Shown: positions 16,187-25,584, numbered from the stretch's first letter. The stretch: 36,602 nucleotides of DNA from JAABRU01 sp964505535 (GCA_964505535.1 CAZDIU010000016.1:1-36602), one strand, 5' to 3'. Numbers and translations are program-made. Notes: generated by a model from the sequence alone, not told the origin.

Positions 16187-18543
16187 CAGAACAGTTCCTT
16201 TTCCTGAATACCGCCTTTGATACGGATTTCATTTTCGATTTTCTGATGGAGGATCTCCACGCAGAAGGGATAGATTCCGGCTTTGAATCCTTTAAGAGAA
16301 ATTTGCCATTTATCTTTATCCTTGATAAATTTCAGTTTTCCTCCTTCAAGGATCAGACAGGGAGAAACCGGCGGTTCCGGTTCGATTTCAATTTTTAAAA
16401 TCGGATTTTTCACCGAAATTTCCTTTGTCATCAGTTTGACAGTATATTGCACATGCTCCTGTATTCTTGAAATGAGCATACAGGGAACCAGCACTTCTTC
16501 GGGTGTTGCTCCGCCGTGGACTTCCCGGCACGGTGTATGATAAAGGGATGTATGACGTAAGGCCACCAGTGCTTTTTTCCCTTGTTCCGCAGTATGCACA
16601 ATGAAATCCGTATCACTCTGATACTCCTTGTCCGTCCACATACACCGGCCTTCATGATCCGCATCGGATAAATCAAATTTTTTCTGATTTCCGAACTGTT
16701 TCTGTGCAAGTGCGGTAAAACCGTGATCGGATATGACAAGAATTTTGTCATCGTTTCTTGCCATGATTTCCCTGTGAACAATATTTTTGATCAGATCCGT
16801 CTGCTTTATCAGATCATCCGGGTAAGTGTATGGATTTTCGTCATGAATATGATCGTCCAGTTCCCGGATGCAGCAGTCGGAATGAACCGGACGGTTGCAT
16901 TTTGTGACCGTCGGGAGATTCACTTTACAGATGGATTTTCTTTCCGGAAATCTGTCTTTGGACATTCCGACCAGGTATTCCAGCAGGGGAAACCATTCCG
17001 CTCCCAGACCGTCTATCCAGATCACACAGGCATCTTCCGGCACATCAGGCAGGGACTCAACTGTATAATACCAATCATAAAACGTTTTCTCATTTGCATT
17101 TTTTTCTTTGAGAATTTCCAGCAAACGTCCGGATGGCCGGTTGAGCAGTCTGGACAGATTGTATTCCCGGAAATACGGAATCACCCAGGCCGGAATTTCA
17201 CTGTCTGATGCAGCATCATCCCAGTTCAGATAGTGATACATTTCCGGATATACGGTTTGCAGGGTCTTTCTGTATTTTTCACGGGTTTCCTCATCCGCAT
17301 TTGCAAACAGTTCCACGAGAAATTTTCTTTCCTCAAAAGCAATTCCGCTGATATACAGCATCAGAAAATGTTCGGGATCACCGGTAATCTGTCTGATTTT
17401 GTATCGTATTTTCTCCTCTATCTGCTGAAACGGATGATTGAATTCCCGGTGAAGCACATGCAGATAGGTTTTTCTTTCTTCCGCAATATCCCGGTTTACA
17501 GAATTCATATCAAATATTGCAAACCATATGGCTGAAATGATTTCATCATTGGTATATGCAGAAGCAGCAGATATGGTTTTTTCAAGATATACTGCTTTGG
17601 TATTACCGCAGGACAAAAACCAGTGTTTGATCAGCCATCGTTCATACGGATCATTATTCTGAATCCAGAGCGTGAGAATATCGGCAGGAGACATGCTTTT
17701 GAGATTGTTTACATTCAGATGATAATGAACATAAGCGGAATAATCGTTTACCTCTTCTATATTCGCCCCGATTTCGGTTATCAGTTTATCCCAATGAGGT
17801 TTTTCTGCCTCAGAATATTCTGCGGGTATGGAAATACCCATGAATTTTTGGAGATATTCTTTGGGATTGCATATTCTTTCCAGAAGAAACAGGGAATCGG
17901 GCAGAAAATTTTTGTACAGGTAATCCATTGTTTCGGATACGGATATGATTTCTTCGCATCCGCTTTTTTTCCACAGATTCAGCCAGTCCCGGATGTGATG
18001 AATATCCGGAGAACGCGGCAGGGTGTCTGCCTGAAAAGCAATCTGGTAAATTGTTTTTTTCTTATCAAAGGGTGTATTCAGATGCCATACCGGAGACCAC
18101 ATATCTTTGCGGTGATAGTTTTTCAGAAAATCTTTCTCCGCCCGTTCTTTTAATCCGGCAAGGGGAATGTATATTCTTTTCCCGTATTCATCCGATGGAT
18201 TCTCAATCTCAGAAATACTGATCATCAGGGTACTGAACTGATTTTCCGGAAGAAAGCGGAGAATTTCGGACAGAGGGATGACAAGTGTGTCTGTTTTCAG
18301 TTCTTTCAGGACATTGACAATATCATCCCGTGTAAGCCACTGATCATCATGTTCCAGCAGGCTGTCCAGATAAAATACAGTGATATTCTGCCCGCTCAGA
18401 TACTCCGTCAGATCGAACAATGTTTTAAAATCGTTTACTAAAATGAATCTGACCGGGTATCGTCCCGCAGTGGGGGATTTATCTGATTTGTCACGCGTGA
18501 TTTCGGCACATAAATATTCAAAGGGTTCAAACTGTTTTATCAT
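16186..18543 (-). CDS. pglZ: PglZ, alkaline-phosphatase-fold BREX protein
   Basis: The hallmark BREX component, 785 residues. The N-terminal half (to about 480) is helical and lacks recognisable motifs. The C-terminal PglZ domain has metal-binding stretches typical of the alkaline-phosphatase superfamily: VIWIDGLGAEW (Asp511), ILVISDHGFTALA (Asp606, His607) and VHGGATPEEVLVP (His676). The last is the best PglZ marker. A small beta-rich tail follows. PglZ is essential for BREX defence; family members have metal-dependent phosphodiesterase-type activity, but the substrate in BREX is not something this sequence can show. The gene overlaps the end of brxC by 17 bases. Confidence 0.93.
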   Translation of the reverse strand: MIKQFEPFEYLCAEITRDKSDKSPTAGRYPVRFILVNDFKTLFDLTEYLSGQNITVFYLDSLLEHDDQWLTRDDIVNVLKELKTDTLVIPLSEILRFLPENQFSTLMISISEIENPSDEYGKRIYIPLAGLKERAEKDFLKNYHRKDMWSPVWHLNTPFDKKKTIYQIAFQADTLPRSPDIHHIRDWLNLWKKSGCEEIISVSETMDYLYKNFLPDSLFLLERICNPKEYLQKFMGISIPAEYSEAEKPHWDKLITEIGANIEEVNDYSAYVHYHLNVNNLKSMSPADILTLWIQNNDPYERWLIKHWFLSCGNTKAVYLEKTISAASAYTNDEIISAIWFAIFDMNSVNRDIAEERKTYLHVLHREFNHPFQQIEEKIRYKIRQITGDPEHFLMLYISGIAFEERKFLVELFANADEETREKYRKTLQTVYPEMYHYLNWDDAASDSEIPAWVIPYFREYNLSRLLNRPSGRLLEILKEKNANEKTFYDWYYTVESLPDVPEDACVIWIDGLGAEWFPLLEYLVGMSKDRFPERKSICKVNLPTVTKCNRPVHSDCCIRELDDHIHDENPYTYPDDLIKQTDLIKNIVHREIMARNDDKILVISDHGFTALAQKQFGNQKKFDLSDADHEGRCMWTDKEYQSDTDFIVHTAEQGKKALVALRHTSLYHTPCREVHGGATPEEVLVPCMLISRIQEHVQYTVKLMTKEISVKNPILKIEIEPEPPVSPCLILEGGKLKFIKDKDKWQISLKGFKAGIYPFCVEILHQKIENEIRIKGGIQEKELF

Positions 18544-21500
18544 GGTGCTGTTCCATATATTTCTTCAGAACCGGACGGATTTCCGGATATTCTTTGACGA
18601 TCTTCTCCAAAATGTCTGCCCAATCCCCCCGGAATTCTTTGATTTCGGAAATCAGGGATTGAATTTCGGAAGGTTCAGCCAAATGTGTATTCTTTGTTCC
18701 TGTTGTCTTTACTGTGTATCCCCCGCCGGTTATACTGTGTTCAGTTTTTCCGGAAGAACCGGAAGATTGGGATTTGCTGATATACCAGTCTTTGACTTTC
18801 TCTCTTACATTGTCCTCTTTCCATGAATCCACCCCGATTTCTTCCGGCATGTTCTGCCGGATATAGGCAATGAGGTTTTCTGTTTCATCCTCTTTGAATG
18901 AGATATTGTCAATGCGTTTCAGCCAGGCGATAAACAGATCGCGGCTCCTTTCTTTTTTCAGCAACAGTCTGAGGTCGGTTTTCACCATATCAATCGGCAG
19001 CAGTATTTTCCGGATATGCTGCTGATCCATATCCTGCTCAACATATTCAATCAGTTGAATCAGGCAGTCAATCGCTTCGGCAATATTCTTGTCGTTGGAG
19101 GAAAGTGTAAACACCCATAAAGGGAATCCGGAATGTTTTATCCACTCCCGGATTTTCCATTTCACATCACTGAGACTTTCAATTTCCCTGAGTTGGAAGA
19201 TACGCTCCAGCAGTTGAATCAGTTCCTTTTCTTCCGGTGTTCCCAATCGCACCCGAAGACTGTTTGCGTCTTTCCCGTTTTCCCAGTATTTGAAAATACT
19301 GAGAACCTTATCCCGCATCGCTTCCTTTTCCACCGGTTTTCCTTTACCGGATTCATAGAGTTTGCCGATATAATTCCGCAGGAGAAATCCCATTGCCGAA
19401 AGATGCAGTTTGCTGGGATACAGACCGAAAGGCGGTTTTTTCAGAAAATCCAATATGTCTCCGAGATTGAAAATCCCCTGCTGTTTGTATTTTTCAATAG
19501 CTTCTTCGACTTTTCTGCTCATCTGTACCAGCGGATGGCGGGAATCGGCATTTTTTTTCAGTTCCAGTTTCGCATCAACAATATATTCTCCCAAATCATT
19601 TTTTATGATTTCCCGTGTTTCTTTATTGGGTGCGGAAGGCGTTCTGGATTGTAAATCATCAAGGCCGCTTGCAAAAAGGAAGTTCTCCGCACACACTTTT
19701 GACATTTCTTTTTTCCAGACATTCTGATTCCCTTTGGTCTGGCGGATCACTTCCATGCCGGAATAAAAGATTTTTTCCGACAAAATATTATTGGCCATTT
19801 CTCCGAAATTGCTGACCGAAGTTTTTCCCTTACTTTGTTTTTCGGAAGTGTTGGGATCATTTATTCCCAGATACCATTCCGCATATACGTTATTCAGGCT
19901 GTGAATCCATTGATCCAGCACTTTTGCGGAAAATTCCATGTTGGTCTGTTTTTCTTCCTGAAAACTGTGTTTATCCGCCACCACAGCCCTTGCCCTGTAT
20001 TCGATATACTGCTCATACAGTTGGGAAGAAAACAGTTCTTCCGGAAGAATGAAAACCGTATTTTCAAAGCCTCCTTCTTCAAGGATTTTCTGGACGGTTT
20101 TCCGGCTCTGCTCTCTTTCGGAAGGTTCACGGGCAATCAGCAGGGCAAAATGCAGGGCATGATCTTTTTTAAACACCTTTTCCACTTTGCTTTTCAGCAG
20201 ATGGCCTGTAATGGATGCATCAAATATCCGGAATTCGCTTTCCCGCAGAATGCCTCTGGTAAACATGCTTTCCATTGCGGCCTGCTGAGTTGCGGACAGA
20301 ATTTTTTCAATCTGATTTTCCGTGCTTTTTAAGGCTGTTTTTTCTTTTTCGATTTCTGTAAAAGGCAGGCTGGAAGAGGATACCAGATACAGATTGTCCG
20401 GATTTCCGGAAATAATCTGCGCAGAATCCAGAAATTCCAGAGCGGGCTGAACCGTATCCTGATATTCAGTGCCCCAGAACATGGATTTGATATTGTCAAT
20501 GCTCGGAGCCACCAGCATTTCTCTGGCTTCGGCAACATTCACCATTTTATACTGGGCATTTAAAAGCAGAACCCCTTTGAATATGGCGGAAAAAGCAGGA
20601 TTTTCCTTTTCCGTCTTTTCTCCGTAGAGTTTGAATCTGTCCAAAATGGGGGAAAATTTCTGATAATCAACCCGTTCCAATTCAGACATGAAAAAATCCC
20701 ACAGATAATCTGCTGTGAGATATACTCCTTTGTTTTCATGGGGATTCTCCCGGATAAATCTGCTGAATCCCCGGTTTTCATCATAGAGGAAACTGAAAAT
20801 GCTTCTTTCGGTGGAGCCGATGTTGCGGACAATAAAGGTGCAGAGATAGGCTGTAAACGGATGGATGGGAAAAAGATTTTTTAAAAGACCGCTGTTTCGG
20901 GTACTGCTGTCGGACCCGATAATCCGGGAAATCAGTTTACCCATGATTTCTGTTTTTTCATCCCTGATTTTCTCCCATTTATCCTTTTCTTTTTTCTGAA
21001 TTGCCGCTCCGATGATGTGATAGGTGGTAATGGTTTCCATGGAATAATCCAGAAAACAGAATCTGCCCAATGCCTTTTCAATTTCATCTTTTGCCCGGTT
21101 GATTTCGGTCTGCTGGATGGTTTTATGGGTGACAGCAAAGATATGGATGTCTTTGTTTACAGACAGTTCTGCAATATGCTGAAGTTCGGTGAGCAGCACG
21201 CCGCTGTTGGAATGCTGAAGAACCGAGGTGAATTCATCCCAGAAAATCATGAGATAGTCTGCGATATTCTTTGCTTTCAGTTCTGTGATTACTTCCGCAA
21301 GCCAGTCAGCGATTTTTCCATAGGTAAAAAATGTTCCGATTTCCGATGACATGGATTCCAGCATATGCAGGGTTTCCAGATCATTGCTTTTCAGTTTTTT
21401 CACCAGGGCATTTTTGTCTTTCACATACATGCGGATTTGCGGATGCTGGGCAATGACTTCTTCCCAGCCGATATGAAGGGGATTGTTTTCAATATGATGC

Positions 21501-22006
21501 AGCATTTTTTCAAAATCGCTTTGGGTGGAAATTCTGATCCGGTATTTTTTCAGGGCATCTTTGACAGCCCTTTGAATGACCAAAGCAAAAGTGCTGTTGT
21601 CCGTAACATTGGAAAGCCCTTTGAGAACCACAGGGAATATTTTTGATTTTTTGCGGAAATTCAGAAGTCGGGATTGCAGTTGGACATTATCGAAATTGTT
21701 TGCAAAGGATTCGATTTCACCGTATTCATCCGATAAAAGATGTTTGACAACTGCCGTGGCATGGCTTTTTCCGGTTCCGTAGTTTCCCTGCATCCAGAAA
21801 GATTTTTTTTCATCGGCTTTACCGCTTTCCAGTGAATCCAGTATCTTTCTGAGAACATCGTAAAATTTGTCGTTGGGGATAAAATGTTTCCAGTATTCCC
21901 CCACTTCGTTGGTGAGATCGTATACCGGTTGAAAATATTCATTTAATCCGATAATATCATTGTATTTATACAAAATATTCCTCCGTGATGAATGTCTGCT
22001 GTTCAC
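18527..22006 (-). CDS. brxC: BrxC, large BREX P-loop ATPase
   Basis: The protein has up to 1159 residues, normal for BrxC/PglY. Walker A is GNYGTGKSH (Lys80), and Walker B is DYLMIFWDEFTS. The segment FPIHPFTAYLCTFIVRNIGS, also seen in the truncated ATPase at 26007-27242, is characteristic of this ATPase group. The C-terminal half is largely helical. Two starts are possible: GTG at 22006, overlapping the previous stop as GTGA, or TTG at 21973, which has a much better ribosome site (CGGAGG, 7 bases away) and would give 1148 residues beginning at the conserved-looking YKYNDIIGLNEYF. BrxC is required for BREX defence and forms complexes with other Brx proteins. Confidence 0.93.
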   Translation of the reverse strand: MNSRHSSRRNILYKYNDIIGLNEYFQPVYDLTNEVGEYWKHFIPNDKFYDVLRKILDSLESGKADEKKSFWMQGNYGTGKSHATAVVKHLLSDEYGEIESFANNFDNVQLQSRLLNFRKKSKIFPVVLKGLSNVTDNSTFALVIQRAVKDALKKYRIRISTQSDFEKMLHHIENNPLHIGWEEVIAQHPQIRMYVKDKNALVKKLKSNDLETLHMLESMSSEIGTFFTYGKIADWLAEVITELKAKNIADYLMIFWDEFTSVLQHSNSGVLLTELQHIAELSVNKDIHIFAVTHKTIQQTEINRAKDEIEKALGRFCFLDYSMETITTYHIIGAAIQKKEKDKWEKIRDEKTEIMGKLISRIIGSDSSTRNSGLLKNLFPIHPFTAYLCTFIVRNIGSTERSIFSFLYDENRGFSRFIRENPHENKGVYLTADYLWDFFMSELERVDYQKFSPILDRFKLYGEKTEKENPAFSAIFKGVLLLNAQYKMVNVAEAREMLVAPSIDNIKSMFWGTEYQDTVQPALEFLDSAQIISGNPDNLYLVSSSSLPFTEIEKEKTALKSTENQIEKILSATQQAAMESMFTRGILRESEFRIFDASITGHLLKSKVEKVFKKDHALHFALLIAREPSEREQSRKTVQKILEEGGFENTVFILPEELFSSQLYEQYIEYRARAVVADKHSFQEEKQTNMEFSAKVLDQWIHSLNNVYAEWYLGINDPNTSEKQSKGKTSVSNFGEMANNILSEKIFYSGMEVIRQTKGNQNVWKKEMSKVCAENFLFASGLDDLQSRTPSAPNKETREIIKNDLGEYIVDAKLELKKNADSRHPLVQMSRKVEEAIEKYKQQGIFNLGDILDFLKKPPFGLYPSKLHLSAMGFLLRNYIGKLYESGKGKPVEKEAMRDKVLSIFKYWENGKDANSLRVRLGTPEEKELIQLLERIFQLREIESLSDVKWKIREWIKHSGFPLWVFTLSSNDKNIAEAIDCLIQLIEYVEQDMDQQHIRKILLPIDMVKTDLRLLLKKERSRDLFIAWLKRIDNISFKEDETENLIAYIRQNMPEEIGVDSWKEDNVREKVKDWYISKSQSSGSSGKTEHSITGGGYTVKTTGTKNTHLAEPSEIQSLISEIKEFRGDWADILEKIVKEYPEIRPVLKKYMEQHHDKTV

Positions 22007-22773
22007 TTGCTGAGATACAAATCCACTATATCAAGCCCTGTTTTATGGCTGTTCAGACTGAAAATGATCTCATCCCCCTCAAAGTCAACCGTAATAAAAT
22101 CCGGCTCAAAAAGAGAGAGTACGGCCTGTCTGATTTTTTCCGTATCTGTTACGAAAATTTTTTGGGGACTGAGAGGGGATTCTTTGATTTGACTGATGAA
22201 AATACGGTATGTGTTGTGGTGTTCGGCGAATTTGTAGAGGGAATAAAGAATAACAAGCGGATGAAAGCTGTAACCGCCTTCTTTGATGATTTTTCTTGAA
22301 TTGCCGTGTGTTATGACTTTTCCGATTTTCAGATTGGTTCCGATGGGTGTCCGATCAAAAGTACTGATAAGCGAAGTACATGCACCATCTACGCCTCTGT
22401 TCTTTTTACCGTAATCATCGGATAATAGATTGAATATATCATTTTTTGTATATTCAGCAAGTTCAAGAGTATTATACCATGTAAACAACGGTGCGTTATA
22501 ACTTAGATTTATCCATATAAAAGTCCAGATATTCTCACTGTTTTTTAATGGATTATTCTGATACAATCTTTTGATCTTATAATAAAATTCAGTAGTATAT
22601 TTTCTACCCTTTATTAATTCAGCATCTTGTAAATAATGATATAATGCCTGCTTCTGTTTTGGACCAAGATGTGAATTTACTAATACTTCTAATCCAATAT
22701 CAAAAAAAAGTTCGATCCATTCCAATCGTAAACCAAAAGTAACGTAACGAAATATCCCTTTCAATTGAATCAT
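22003..22773 (-). CDS. DUF4007-like protein, paralog of the BrxP C-terminal domain
   Basis: The protein has 256 residues. It aligns by eye along its whole length with BrxP residues about 540-786: TFGLRLEWIELFF against TFGMREKWLIDFL, then YLQDAELI against WLKDAELL, then PIGTNLKIGKV against PLGKELKIGIL, then SFHPLVILYSLYKFAEH against DIHPVVIAYSLYRFAEN. These are the landmarks of DUF4007 (compare the canonical member at 27295-28242). The function of DUF4007 is unknown; such proteins often occur beside PAPS-reductase-type enzymes in DNA phosphorothioation and related defence loci. The gene is 4 bases after brxP and overlaps brxC by 4 bases, so it belongs to the operon. The first 40% of the gene is much more AT-rich than the rest. 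Confidence 0.8.
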   Translation of the reverse strand: MIQLKGIFRYVTFGLRLEWIELFFDIGLEVLVNSHLGPKQKQALYHYLQDAELIKGRKYTTEFYYKIKRLYQNNPLKNSENIWTFIWINLSYNAPLFTWYNTLELAEYTKNDIFNLLSDDYGKKNRGVDGACTSLISTFDRTPIGTNLKIGKVITHGNSRKIIKEGGYSFHPLVILYSLYKFAEHHNTYRIFISQIKESPLSPQKIFVTDTEKIRQAVLSLFEPDFITVDFEGDEIIFSLNSHKTGLDIVDLYLSK

Positions 22774-22777
22774 TTTT

Positions 22778-25138
22778 CTATACCGCCATTTTCAGAATAT
22801 CCATTGAAGAAAGTTCTTCCCTTAAAAAGATATTTTCCAAATCTGCGGTCAGATCAACCCGTAATATCTGATTCTTATCTTCCTGCAAAAACCTGAGAGT
22901 ATCTTCAAATTTTTCTCTGGAAAGACCAAATAGTATAAAAGGCCCTCCATCACAGTTTTTTTCAAAAAATTCAGAAACAATAAGATCATGTCTTTTCTTA
23001 TTTTCAGCGAAACGATATAAGCTGTATGCTATGACAACGGGATGAATATCATCAGTTCCCAACTTTCTGACATATCTCAAATTTCCTTTTTTTTCTAATA
23101 TACCAATTTTCAATTCTTTACCTAATGGTGAATTCTCAAACATATTAAACAAAGAAGCTATTCCGTTTGAAGTAGTTTTTTCTTTATTTCTTTCATCAGA
23201 ATCAACTATCATTTCAATCAATTCTTTTGATGATTTAATATCGTTCCATAATATATTTGTCGAATACCATTTTACCATCGGGATATTATAGAAAAAATCT
23301 GTCCATATAATTAGCCATATCAGATAGTTATCTTTTGAAAACAGTTTTTTCAGTATGGCAGATTTCTCGGTCGGTCTTTTTTGCATATCCAGGAGTTCTG
23401 CATCTTTCAGCCATGCAACCATTGATTCAACCTGCCGATTACCTAATCCCATACTATTTTTTTCAAACCAATTTTCTGTATGATTTAAAAAGTCTATTAA
23501 CCATTTTTCTCTCATACCGAAGGTTTGATATTTACTTGTTGCAACTTTTTCTGATTTCATAGCTCTTTCCCCTTCCGTGACAGAAATTGATTTTGCTTTT
23601 ATACACCCTTTTTCAGCAAAATTAATACAATTCGCACAATGAATACATTTTTTCAGATCAATTTTCACTTTCGGCTGAAGCTGTAATGCACCGGTAGGAC
23701 ATTCAGCTTCACATACGCCACAATGAATACAGTAAGTTGATTTATATAAAATTTTCTTGATTTTGCTTTGTATCAGTATGTGGTTTCCTGTGTCCTCTAA
23801 TGTGATGGTATAGCTATTATTGTCTTTCCTATTTATTTCAAAATGGAAAATTTCTTTATCAACTTTTAGCTGACCGGATGTTTTATTATTGTGTACATTA
23901 TATATAGTTTCTCCGATTGTTTTAAACCATTCAAAAAAATCTTCTTTCGGATTATTGATAATACCTTTAATATCATTATTATTATGAATGAAATTTATTG
24001 CAGTACCGTTTGTATTTATTCCTCTCCCACCGGATCTTTTTTTCCATTGTCTGTTAATAATGTATTCCCGAATCAACTTATTACTCTGATTGTCACTTTT
24101 TATCTGATCCTTAATTATATTGAGATATTTATCTGATTCTTTATTCGCAATTTTCCCAATGATTATTTCTGACCAATCCGAGCTAAAAGGACAAATTGAA
24201 CAGCCTATTCTGTTCAGACCATAACGGTATCCCGTATTCAGCAGATTATTTCTTCTTTGGAACAGATATAAGTATATTTCCGTCAAGTTCCAATGAAGGA
24301 TGATTTCCGCATTAACCTGGTTCATTTGTTTCAGATTGGTTGTAATTCTGCTATAATTGCTTCTTCTTTCACTTTCATCACTTCTTACTCCCTCAAAAAC
24401 CAGCATACTTGGTGGTTCTTCGTGTTTGGATGCATGTAATTTCCGAATAAAATTGTTGAAAGGAGCAGTCTTACAAACAGAGCAGCACCATCTGTGAATC
24501 CGGCTGGGCGCACCGAATTCTTTCCATAATTCCGTTGTCTCTTTCGGCGGTTTTGCTGTATAAAATTTCAACTCCGGATATAATTTCTGATAAACCTCTC
24601 TGGTTTTCTCCACATTTTCATGGGTAAAGGGAATTTCCATACCTGTATCAGTAAAAATCACCATATATTCATCCGGAGCCAGCACCCGGCTGACAATATC
24701 CAGAACCACCTGGGAATCTTTGCCGCCGCTGAAAGCCACAGCAGTATAATCCGTTTTCTTTTTATATTTTTTATAAGTATCCTGAACAAAATCCATCGCT
24801 TCATTCTGGATTACATACAAAGACTCCGCATTTTTCCTGATCAGTTTATCCACATCCACCGGTTTCAGACTGCCTTTGTAAGTGACAATCAGTTCCGGAC
24901 TTTCATAAATATTTCCCCCTTTGGCTTCCGCAATACATTCGCCTTTGTAAAAATACCGCCTGCCGACAGACCACAGCAAAGGCGCATCGGTTTCCGGATA
25001 ATCCCAGTACCTGTTAAAACCCAAAAGATTCAGTTCTTCATGAAATACCGGCCTCGGCGGAACTGTCTGATCTTTCTCATCTGCTTTATCATCCAGCAGA
25101 ACACTGTTGTTTTTACGATCCCATGAAACTTTGTACAT
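22778..25138 (-). CDS. brxP: BrxP: PAPS-reductase-family PP-loop, ferredoxin and DUF4007-like fusion
   Basis: First gene of the operon, 786 residues. An N-terminal region precedes a PP-loop domain with SGGKDS at 137-142, as in PAPS reductases and DndC. Cys218, Cys219 and Cys222 (HRWCCSVCK) plus Cys313 and Cys316 (IGCSICPF) resemble the iron-sulfur cysteines of DndC-type enzymes. Residues about 468-515 form a two-cluster ferredoxin: CIHCGVCEAECP (470, 473, 476, 480) and CIHCANC with a later Cys (498, 501, 504, 512). Residues about 538-786 are DUF4007-like. DndC enzymes insert sulfur into the DNA backbone; by analogy BrxP may do so here, but that is inference. No cysteine desulfurase gene is in the window. 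A bacterial type 4 BREX locus is defined by this gene with brxC, pglZ and brxL. Confidence 0.9.
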   Translation of the reverse strand: MYKVSWDRKNNSVLLDDKADEKDQTVPPRPVFHEELNLLGFNRYWDYPETDAPLLWSVGRRYFYKGECIAEAKGGNIYESPELIVTYKGSLKPVDVDKLIRKNAESLYVIQNEAMDFVQDTYKKYKKKTDYTAVAFSGGKDSQVVLDIVSRVLAPDEYMVIFTDTGMEIPFTHENVEKTREVYQKLYPELKFYTAKPPKETTELWKEFGAPSRIHRWCCSVCKTAPFNNFIRKLHASKHEEPPSMLVFEGVRSDESERRSNYSRITTNLKQMNQVNAEIILHWNLTEIYLYLFQRRNNLLNTGYRYGLNRIGCSICPFSSDWSEIIIGKIANKESDKYLNIIKDQIKSDNQSNKLIREYIINRQWKKRSGGRGINTNGTAINFIHNNNDIKGIINNPKEDFFEWFKTIGETIYNVHNNKTSGQLKVDKEIFHFEINRKDNNSYTITLEDTGNHILIQSKIKKILYKSTYCIHCGVCEAECPTGALQLQPKVKIDLKKCIHCANCINFAEKGCIKAKSISVTEGERAMKSEKVATSKYQTFGMREKWLIDFLNHTENWFEKNSMGLGNRQVESMVAWLKDAELLDMQKRPTEKSAILKKLFSKDNYLIWLIIWTDFFYNIPMVKWYSTNILWNDIKSSKELIEMIVDSDERNKEKTTSNGIASLFNMFENSPLGKELKIGILEKKGNLRYVRKLGTDDIHPVVIAYSLYRFAENKKRHDLIVSEFFEKNCDGGPFILFGLSREKFEDTLRFLQEDKNQILRVDLTADLENIFLREELSSMDILKMAV

Positions 25139-25174
25139 TCCTGCTCCGAACCCGGCACATTATTTATACTGCTG

Positions 25175-25180
25175 ATTATA
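25175..25180 (-). promoter_or_regulatory. Candidate -10 box of the BREX operon
   Basis: The minus strand reads TATAAT at 25180-25175, about 37 bases before the brxP ATG, in an AT-rich tract. I see no good -35 hexamer at the standard spacing, so regulation may depend on an activator or this may be chance. Confidence 0.35.
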
Positions 25181-25283
25181 AAAAGAAAATTCAACAAAAA
25201 AGACAATCAATATATTCAATATTATCTCAGAAATCAAGAAAATTATGTTTTTGACAGGAAATTTTCAGTCTTTGCGGGGAGAA

Positions 25284-25378
25284 TCATGTTCCCTGAAGAA
25301 CATCATCCAAAATTTTCACATCCGGTATAGCTTTGAAATGCTTTTTGCTGAATCGGTATCCATCAGAATATCTTCCAT
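25284..25378 (-). pseudogene. Remnant of a PIN-domain-like toxin
   Basis: The ATG at 25378 overlaps the antitoxin stop by 16 bases, as in many toxin-antitoxin pairs. It reads MEDILMDTDS, a PIN-type start, but then hits a stop after 20 residues. In another frame the segment KKHFKAIPDVKILDDVLQGT runs to a stop at 25284 and looks like a PIN C-terminus (KHF..IP). The middle of the gene, perhaps 100 codons, is gone. The PIN assignment rests on two short ends only. Confidence 0.55.
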
Positions 25379-25584
25379 TTATTTATAATTTCCCTTCCCT
25401 TTTCAACAGATTTGATATCTTCCTCTGTCCAGACATGGCTGTTCTGAATTAACCGGTCAATCTTCTTATTTTTCTCCTTTGGGGAAATGAAAATATCCAC
25501 TATCGCACCTTCCCTGAAAGGCAGATTTCTGATTTCCAAATATCCGCTTTTCCCCATTTTTGTCTGCACTTTATGTGTGATCAT
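25363..25584 (-). CDS. Small antitoxin-like protein
   Basis: The protein has 73 residues and starts MITHKVQTKMGKSGYLEIRN. A beta-rich first half (GYLEIRNLPFREGAIVDIFI) and a charged helical tail (WTEEDIKSVEKGREIINKWK) fit small antitoxins that accompany PIN toxins. Its intact frame contrasts with the destroyed toxin behind it, so it may be an orphan antitoxin. The exact family is not recognised. Its start overlaps the end of the Rpn remnant. Confidence 0.6.
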   Translation of the reverse strand: MITHKVQTKMGKSGYLEIRNLPFREGAIVDIFISPKEKNKKIDRLIQNSHVWTEEDIKSVEKGREIINKWKIF

